A DNA stretch of 30,130 nt, taken from NCBI GenBank assembly GCA_051955775.1, contig JBQCGJ010000212.1, positions 1 to 30,130 of the forward strand, written 5' to 3'. This stretch comes from DASUHT01 sp051955775. GTDB taxonomy: Bacteria; Actinomycetota; Thermoleophilia; Gaiellales; JAICJC01. The notes under the pieces were generated by a model, which saw only the letters and a list, made by a program, of their open reading frames with translations, searched no databases and was not told the DNA's origin. This document shows positions 29,458-30,130 of this stretch, piece after piece. The position numbers and the translations under genes are program-made. Within the stretch, counting starts at the first letter, position 1; every line of letters begins with the position of its first letter.

Positions 29458-30130
29458 TCAGTTCGTCACCTCACGAGCCAACAGATCGGCAATGGTCTCC
29501 CGCCGCACGATGCTGCGGGCGCGCCCCGAGGCCACCATGACCGCCGCGGGACGCGGCAGCGCGTTGTAGTTCGACGCCATGCTGGACGTGTACGCGCCGG
29601 TGGCCGGAACGGCCAGCACGTCGCCGGGCGACAGCTCGGGCAGCTCGGCCGAGTCGATGAGGACGTCGCCGGACTCGCAGTGCTTGCCCGCGATCGCGTA
29701 TTCGCGGCGCGGCGGCGCGTCGGCGCGGTCGACCACCAGCGCCTCGTACCCGGCCCCGTACAGCGCCGGCCGCGGGTTGTCCGACATGCCGCCGTCGACC
29801 GCTGCATAGGTCGCCCCGGACGGGGTCGTGGTGACCGCACCGACGGTGTAGAGGGTGACGCCGGCCGGGCCTGCGATCGACCTGCCCGGCTCCAGGATCA
29901 GCTCGGGTAGCGGCATGCCGCGGGCCAGCCACGCCTCCAGCACACTGCCCGTGATGTGATCGACGGCGGCGGCGACGCCGGGCGCGGGCTCGCCGTCGGT
30001 GTGCGCGATCGCCAGGCCGCCGCCGACGTCCAGGATCGGCAGCTCGGCCAGCCCGTTGGACTCCGCGAACTCCGCCAGCCATCTGACAGCCTCGGAATAG
30101 GCGCTGAGATCGGCGATCTGCGAGCCCAGG
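29458..30130 (-). CDS. lysA: Diaminopimelate decarboxylase, C-terminal part (runs off the window)
   Basis: LysA is a PLP enzyme that converts meso-diaminopimelate to lysine. The gene enters at the right edge, so only about 224 C-terminal residues are seen. They begin LGSQIADLSAYSEAV, the family block after the PLP-phosphate-binding region, followed by LPILDVGGGLAI (Gly-rich phosphate loop), LPELILEPGRSIAGPAGV (conserved EPGR), AAVDGGMSDNPRPALYGA, CESGDVL with the conserved substrate Cys/Glu, and the Tyr-containing TGAYTSSMASNYNALPRPA. The reading frame is open to the edge with no stop. The N-terminus and the PLP Lys lie outside the window. Confidence 0.94.
   Translation of the reverse strand, partial: LGSQIADLSAYSEAVRWLAEFAESNGLAELPILDVGGGLAIAHTDGEPAPGVAAAVDHITGSVLEAWLARGMPLPELILEPGRSIAGPAGVTLYTVGAVTTTPSGATYAAVDGGMSDNPRPALYGAGYEALVVDRADAPPRREYAIAGKHCESGDVLIDSAELPELSPGDVLAVPATGAYTSSMASNYNALPRPAAVMVASGRARSIVRRETIADLLAREVTN

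Noticed and set aside
1..30130. CRISPR array, insertion sequence, prophage or integrase
   Set aside because: No regularly spaced direct repeats, transposase, integrase or phage genes were seen; the palindromes found are short and located at gene ends.

Overview
The window is high-GC, densely packed bacterial chromosome with mostly core genes. Gene content and order point to an actinobacterium. The signs are an eno / septum-formation-initiator / DUF501 cluster, a glmU-prs-rplY(ctc)-pth cluster, a metG-tatD-rsmA-ispE chain, a LytR-CpsA-Psr protein, and repeated TANNNT -10 boxes placed so that transcripts would begin at or within a few bases of the start codon. My best guess is a deep branch such as Thermoleophilia, but that is inference from order and style, not a database match.

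Layout. (1) 44-586: a plus-strand hypothetical protein facing a minus-strand block across a 150-bp gap made almost entirely of palindromes. (2) Minus-strand block 10221 to 735: mfd, a SurA/PrsA-like foldase lipoprotein, mazG, eno, pyk, an FtsB/DivIC protein, DUF501 and a small hypothetical. (3) Plus-strand 10272-12102: a small membrane protein, an M20 peptidase and a small basic protein. These end at an 18-bp perfect inverted repeat shared with the next convergent block. (4) Minus-strand block 20245 to 12146: metG, tatD, rsmA, ispE, a small four-helix membrane protein, tRNA-Gln(UUG), glmU, prs, rplY and pth. Four of these genes are chained by 4-base GTGA/ATGA overlaps. (5) 20325-22375: an AbrB-type regulator with a zinc-ribbon-like tail (plus), converging on rsmI and a ROK sugar kinase (minus). 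(6) 22374-24024: an LCP cell-wall ligase (plus) and an FmdB zinc ribbon protein (minus). (7) 24179-27761 (plus): a GT4 glycosyltransferase, a fused polysaccharide deacetylase plus UPF0104/AglD-type membrane protein, and a DUF4352-like lipoprotein. (8) Minus-strand 27789 to the right edge: a secreted phosphoesterase of the phospholipase C / AcpA type and the C-terminal part of lysA, which runs off the window.

How the genes work together. Most serve central metabolism (eno, pyk, prs), translation and its upkeep (metG, rsmA, rsmI, pth, rplY, tRNA-Gln), DNA repair (mfd), nucleotide sanitation (mazG) and envelope precursor supply (glmU, ispE, lysA, LCP). The least ordinary part is 24179-27761. A retaining glycosyltransferase, a deacetylase joined to a membrane module of the flippase-like family, and a surface lipoprotein overlap one another and look like one transcript, so they may build and modify a lipid-linked glycan. 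That cassette is the best candidate here for an under-described system. The lipoprotein also appears to lack any ATG/GTG/TTG start that would keep its signal peptide. Other points worth attention are the modular palindrome family seen at three convergent gene ends, a truncated methylase-like N-terminus on MazG, a CIRCE-like repeat, and the many apparently leaderless starts.
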